This document shows positions 58,960 through 64,000 of a DNA stretch of 64,000 bases, in pieces; position 1 is the first letter of the stretch, and each line of letters begins with the position of its first letter. The position numbers and the translations under genes were made by a program. The notes below the pieces were generated by a model. That model did no database searches and was not told the DNA's origin. It saw only the letters and a program-made list of their open reading frames with translations. Source of the DNA: Punica granatum (lineage: Eukaryota > Streptophyta > Magnoliopsida > Myrtales > Lythraceae); NCBI RefSeq assembly GCF_007655135.1, contig NC_045130.1:35150605-35214604 (forward strand), written 5' to 3'.

Positions 58960-59817
58960 AAGAGATGCAGATTATCTCCCACCGCTTTTGATTTGACAAT
59001 CTGAGGAGACATGAGCTTATTTATTTTTCCGTGGATTTGTTGTATTTTCAGTGTCATAGATGGTCGTGATTTTGTTTGGCATTGGTGGTTGGATGTGCTT
59101 GCAGTGGATGTGCTGTAGAATATCAATGTGTTTTCCTTGGTTTGTTGAAGATATTGAACTCCAGATCGATAGTTGTATTAGTTTGGTTTTCCTATCAGTT
59201 ATCGAGTTGTGAGCTACTGATTCTTTTCGATTTTCATGTTCGTTCCATATGGACTGAAACTAATTATGTTACCGAGGTTAACATGTTCTCAGTTTCTCGG
59301 AAATGCTCGATGGACCAACAATGAGTAAGATCTTACCGTCCCGTTATGCTTCCCTGTTTCCAAGTAAACTGAGTCTGAATCCATTTGATGACATTACTCT
59401 CACATAAACATCGTACTGGCTGATTAATGTTAAATTAAGGCCAACCGAACATGAGTCATAATGTTTAATTTTTCGCTCATTAGTATGTATGCGATCATCA
59501 GCTTCTGATGTGAATTATATTCTTGTATCGTCTTCCATCTGTTGATATCGATCTTTTATGAGAAAATTAATCATGAAAGGTCAGAAACTCCATGACAAAC
59601 CTGGAAGGGAGTGAGATACAAAGCAAAAAATGGCGAGTAACTCGATGAAGGTTTCATTGGTTTTCACTGCCAATGTTGTCCTTCATCCCCATCCCACCTC
59701 GTTCCCGAACTTGTATATAATCACCGTTGTCTTCATCAGCTCAATTCACTCGGATATATAGCGTGCTTTCTTTCATCGAATAACATAAACAAGGGGTATC
59801 GAATTCAACGCTCATCA
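58960..59817. other. 14-3-3 3' region and DUF538 promoter
   Basis: The first few hundred bases are probably 14-3-3 3' UTR. A TATA-like TATATAA at about 59714-59720 and ATATATAGC near 59754 precede the DUF538 ATG. The plus-strand frame at 59076-59324 is not supported. Confidence 0.45.
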
Positions 59818-60225
59818 ATGGCAGAGAAGGAAGGAGGAATCATGAAGAAGGGCCACGATGAAGGCATGAAGATGGCGATCTCCCTTCTGCAGAAGTTTGA
59901 GCTCCCGCAGGGGCTCCTCCCGCTGGCAAATGTGGTGGAGGTCGGGTATGTGGAAGGGACGGGCTACATGTGGATAATGCAGCAGAAGAAGGTGGAACAC
60001 GAGTTCAAGATGATAAGCAAGCTCGTGAGCTACGACGTGGAGATCTACGGCCACATTGAGAAGGGCAAGATCCGGAAGCTGAAGGGTGTCAAGGCTAAGG
60101 AGCTGATGCTGTGGCCACCTGTGAGCGAGATCACCGCCGACCCTGTCTCAGGCAAGGTCCACTTCAAGAGCCTCGCCGGCATCACCAAGAGCTTTCCGAC
60201 CGAGGCCTTTGCTTCCGGCCAGTGA
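59818..60225 (+). CDS. DUF538 domain protein
   Basis: A single-exon gene for 135 residues of the plant-specific DUF538 family, small proteins of unknown biochemical role, some stress-responsive, with a lipocalin/BPI-like fold. The domain covers nearly the whole length. It opens with the helical AISLLQKFELPQGLLPLANV, typical of the family (L-x-x-x-x-LP-x-GLLP), followed by strands around GYVEGTGYMWIMQQKK and VSYDVEIYGHIEKGKI, ending in VKAKELMLWPPVSEI and FPTEAF. There is no signal peptide, unlike many DUF538 members, so it belongs to the short cytosolic-looking subgroup. The start is the only ATG before the conserved part. Confidence 0.92.
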   Translation: MAEKEGGIMKKGHDEGMKMAISLLQKFELPQGLLPLANVVEVGYVEGTGYMWIMQQKKVEHEFKMISKLVSYDVEIYGHIEKGKIRKLKGVKAKELMLWPPVSEITADPVSGKVHFKSLAGITKSFPTEAFASGQ

Positions 60226-61539
60226 AAGTCAAACTGGCATTCCACATATTGAACTTTAATATACCAATTTAAACTGGGAGAGTTTTGCTTTCCCTCTTTG
60301 GATGGTGGTTGAAGTTGAATAAGGAATCGAACTTTGATTAGTTTGATGTGTTTTTATATGGTTGATCTTACGAATATAGATTTCGAATTTCAGATGCAAA
60401 AGTGTTTTTACTTTAGAAGCGGAAACTCTAGTATCAATGGAATGATGATTCGCGAGATTAACGTATGACAGAATTTGTTATCCCTAACTTGAGATGGCGA
60501 CTCGTTGGAACAATAAGGCGACTCGGTAACATCCTGTCGACATCGACTGCAAGCCTTTGAAAGACAAAAGGCGGCAAAAGAACTCAGCTGGCCAAATGTA
60601 CCGTTGCTATCTAGGAAGGAGAACCCAATATATGACTGAAGGTACTCCTTTCGCGGTGCGGTGTTATACGTTCCTGCCCGAGCGACATTGGGATAGTACT
60701 GCGGCTACTGCTGTGTAGAAGTAAAAGATCCTGAATCCAAAATTCGTTCAATGCAGAAATCCTTTCCAAATTATCTCGGGAACCTCCGGGCATGGTGATG
60801 TTGTAATTTGCTCCGTATTTGGAAAAGATCGAAGATGTGTTTAAAACCAGTTATCCTTCAAGAGTTCATGAGAAATCTAATCAAGACAACATGTGAAAAT
60901 GAAAGAACATAAATGAAAGCATCTGACGGAATGTTTGCATTATGTCCCAGGTTTGATCCTCTGCCATCCCATTCAACATGACAGAGATCCTGATTAACCG
61001 ACTTTATGGACTTGTTAGATATTCATGGGTCAAGAGATAGGTCCGATCAGTGTTCCTCCTCAACCAGTAAAGCCAAAGGGAAGAAAGAAAGAAACGTCCA
61101 TGTCAAAACTACCTCTGAGGAACGTACGAAGGAAAGATCCAATCAATGGTCTCTCTTTTAGAGTAGCAAATAATTCTTCACGTGAATGTCTTGATCGAAA
61201 AGCACACTCATACTGGACATAAGAGGTTGGCCGAGATGGTTAAAAGAGTTTGCTCCCTTTCTTGAGGTCTCAGTTCAAATCTTGTTGGAAGATTGTGAAT
61301 AATAAATTCTCATATAAATATGCTAATGATCTCAACGTAGATGACTTGCTTGGACGGTTCAGAAAGAGAACTAGACTAGGTTTAAGCTCGGGAAACGTAC
61401 GGGATATTGCACCCGAAAAGAGAAACGTTCTATGGACTCTTCCCTCTGTCTCACCTACTAAGACATCCCTATCACAAACATTTATGTTTCCTCCGGCACG
61501 TACAACGACTTAATCAGATCACATATGCAGTCTCTTGGC
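60226..61539. other. Intergenic stretch between DUF538 and the cysteine protease
   Basis: A minus-strand frame at about 60611-60793 and plus-strand frames at 61025-61222 and 61250-61513 have unrecognised translations. A tRNA-like stretch lies at 61224-61290 (listed separately). Confidence 0.35.
61224..61290 (+). mobile_element. tRNA-like (SINE head) fragment
   Basis: A-box-like TGGCCGAGATGGTTA near 61228-61242 and B-box-like CAGTTCAAATCTT near 61271-61283 resemble the tRNA-related head of a plant SINE. No acceptor stem closes, so it is not a functional tRNA gene. Confidence 0.4.
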
Positions 61540-61546
61540 TATAAAT
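61540..61546 (+). promoter_or_regulatory. TATA box of the cysteine protease gene
   Basis: TATAAAT in GGCTATAAATTTG, 104 bases upstream of the ATG at 61644, a usual distance for a short plant leader. Confidence 0.65.
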
Positions 61547-61643
61547 TTGTGGACCAAAATCGAAGCCCATGTGTGTTTTCTAATTTTCATATGCAATCCA
61601 TCAGGCAGTCTCTCTCTTTCCATTTTAAGCTAATTACCTAGCA

Positions 61644-63077
61644 ATGGGACCCGCGAACCGGCTAGTTCTCTTGGCTGTGATCATCCTCGCACTGGGAGCT
61701 CATCCTTCCCAGGCCACATCCCGTGCGCTCCTCGATGCATCCATGCACGAGAGGCATGAGCAGTGGATGGCCCAGTATGGTCGCACCTACAGCGACAATG
61801 CTGAGAAGGAGAGGCGGTTTCAGATATTCAAGGAGAATGTGGTCCGCATCGAGTCCTTTAATGCTATCGGGGATAAGCCTTACGAGCTGAGCATCAACAG
61901 GTTCACGGATCTCACCAATGAGGAGTTCAGGGCCATGCATAATGGGCTTAAGGTGCCTGATGTCATCGGGGCCACCCTGGGAAGTACCCCTTTTGAGTAC
62001 GGTAATGTGACTTCCGTGCCTTCTTCCGTCGATTGGAGGGAGAAAGGAGCTGTAACTCCCATCAAGAACCAAGAAGAATGTGGTAAGCTGTAATTAATTC
62101 CTAATGAACTCTTACATATATGGATTCAAGTTGTCTTAACCCGTTACGCGTTCCGTGTTCATTGTACTTGGTTTCATGAGTTTCAAAAATCCGTCTCTAT
62201 TGTGAAAAATTCTGTCTCAAAATTGAAACAGACTCATTCCATGTCAAATTTCCTTCTATATAAAACAGATTCCCATGGATCTGTGCAGTATTAACAGATT
62301 CATTATAAGCTACCTTGACAGTCCCTCATTTTTCTTTATTCCAAGACGGGAAATTCGAAAAATCCTCCGTAATCCAGTATTTCCTTTAATCCAGTTCCGC
62401 CGTTTTCCGTTTCTGTCACCGATTTGTATGGCAAGATCTTGGCAAGTTCTAACTGAATACCAGCATTACTTTGATGAAAAACTTTAGGATGCTGTTGGGC
62501 ATTCTCTGTCGTGGGTGCCGTGGAAGGAATCCATGCAATAACGACCGGCAAGCTGGTTTCCCTGTCCGAGCAAGAGCTGGTCGACTGCGATGTCGGCAGC
62601 GAGAACCAGGGCTGCAACGGTGGCTGGATGGACTCAAGCTTCGAGTTTGTGGTGCAGCACGGCCTGACCTCTGAGGCCAACTACCCCTACGCGGCTGCTG
62701 ACGAGATGTGCAATGTCAAGGAAGAGTCTGAGCCTGTGGCAAGGATAAGCGGCTACAAGGACGTGCCTGCCAATGATGAGGAGGCTCTCATGAAGGCTGT
62801 CTCTTTCCAGCCTGTCTCTGTTGCCATCGACGCTAGTGGGTTCGAGTTTCAGTTCTATAAGGGCGGCATATTCAAAGGGCCCTGCGGAACGGTGATGGAC
62901 CATGCTGTTCTTGTGGTCGGATATGGGACAACTGAGGATGGGGTCAAGTATTGGCTGGTGAAGAACTCGTGGGGCACTGAGTGGGGCGAGCACGGTTATA
63001 TACGGATGCAGAGGCTCGTCAAAGCCAAGGAAGGTCTCTGCGGCATCGCAATGAAGGCTTCCTATCCCACAGCTTAA
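61644..63077 (+). CDS. Papain-family cysteine protease, SAG12/SAG39-like, with Gln-to-Glu at the oxyanion hole
   Basis: C1A peptidases of this group act in the vacuole during senescence and are made as secreted pre-pro-enzymes. Two exons (61644-62082 and 62488-63077; GT-AG, phase 1) join to 342 residues. A signal peptide ([18 protein letters not shown]) is followed by the I29 inhibitor propeptide with the ERFNIN pattern ([30 protein letters not shown]). The mature enzyme starts near [19 protein letters not shown]. The nucleophile Cys is in CWAFS, formed across the splice junction. The catalytic His is in [11 protein letters not shown] and the Asn in [14 protein letters not shown]; the disulfide regions ([15 protein letters not shown]) are intact. 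The usual NQGQCG(S/C)CW reads NQEECGCCW, so the oxyanion-hole Gln is Glu, which may weaken catalysis. No granulin tail or vacuolar C-terminal extension is present. Confidence 0.93.
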
Positions 63078-63526
63078 TATGAGTATGTCCCTATTGATGA
63101 TGTTATGATCTAAATTACTCCAGTATATTGTGCGTCTCAATAGAAATCAATACTGTAAACACCAAACACATCTATAGATGAATATTTACTTTCACTTTCG
63201 CTACTTAAAAGTCTTTGAATCACGATAAGTCGGTACCTCATCACAAAATCCATAAGGGTAGGCCCAAAGCTCTGCTTTACACGAGTTGGGGGGTTGTAGC
63301 ACCCAACTCACTAGTGAAAAACATATTATTGCGCAAAATTCTAGCTCATAAGAGGTTCACAGTGGCTTGTCCTTCATACAGCACAATCCTAGAGATACAA
63401 AGAGAATGGCACTACTAGAAGGAGACAATTGGGTCAAGCCTCTCGAATAGATTTCACTGGGTCGACTCTACTGCATCTACTTGCTGCGCACTTCATCGCA
63501 TTTACTGCTTCAGTTGCTTGCCTGTC
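63078..63526. other. Convergent intergenic region between protease and KARI genes
   Basis: Holds the 3' ends of two convergent genes. No extra gene is supported. Confidence 0.5.
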
Positions 63527-63877
<351 letters not shown>

Positions 63878-64000
63878 CTACAAGATAGAGATTATCACAT
63901 AAGAACTCGAAAATTGCATAAAATCCAATACTCTACAATAGGAGCACGAATATCACAAACAAATGTCAGTAATTTCCAGGAAAGGAGACAAAAACCACAA

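Noticed and set aside
61224..61290. A functional tRNA gene
   Set aside because: Polymerase III box-like motifs are present, but no closing acceptor stem or proper anticodon arm can be drawn.
62083..62487. Apparent truncation of the cysteine protease after residue 146
   Set aside because: A GT-AG intron; splicing rebuilds the CGCCWAFS active-site segment.

Overview
The window is nuclear DNA of a flowering plant, almost certainly a eudicot. Genes carry GT-AG introns and encode plant-only families (ALOG, trihelix, DUF538, CGL160, plant-type PEPC), and they are separated by AT-rich DNA full of transposon remains. The species cannot be fixed from sequence alone. The left two thirds is gene-poor and repeat-rich; the right 18 kb (about 46.1-64 kb) is a compact gene cluster.

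Layout. A trihelix transcription factor (773-1651, +) and an ALOG/LSH-type nuclear protein (7515-8033, -) are the only confident host genes in the first 46 kb; an unassigned 131-codon ORF lies at 12303-12698 (-). Between them sit an interleaved inverted repeat (8410-8542), a long AT-rich foldback (9650-11005), a roughly 296-bp tandem duplication (13.6-14.2 kb) and a TIR element (18128-19275). A complete but coding-dead Mutator-like element fills 21694-26918 with a perfect 10-bp target duplication. A 5.7-kb Ty1/copia element (34699-40398, +) has a perfect 5-bp duplication and sits inside an older, minus-strand copia pol gene whose halves flank it. A Ty3/gypsy 3' remnant follows at 43.0-44.6 kb.

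Gene cluster. A C3-type phosphoenolpyruvate carboxylase gene in 10 exons (46568-51371, +) is followed tail-to-tail by CGL160, a chloroplast ATP-synthase assembly factor (9 exons, 52186-54281, -). Then come a 14-3-3 gene of the epsilon group (57261-58959, +), a single-exon DUF538 gene (59818-60225, +), a SAG12-like papain-type cysteine protease in two exons (61644-63077, +) and the last exon of a ketol-acid reductoisomerase gene (63527-63877, -), which continues off the right edge. These genes act in separate pathways; nothing suggests a functional cluster.

Most notable observations. (1) The copia element lacks a tRNA-type primer binding site. Two bases after its 5' LTR it carries 15 nt perfectly complementary to its own LTR leader, as expected for a self-primed (Tf1-like) retrotransposon. 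(2) A 1005-bp foldback element with 9-bp target duplications and a GC-rich, triply repeated palindromic core ends 168 bp upstream of the PEPC TATA box. (3) The cysteine protease has Glu where the papain family has the oxyanion-hole Gln.
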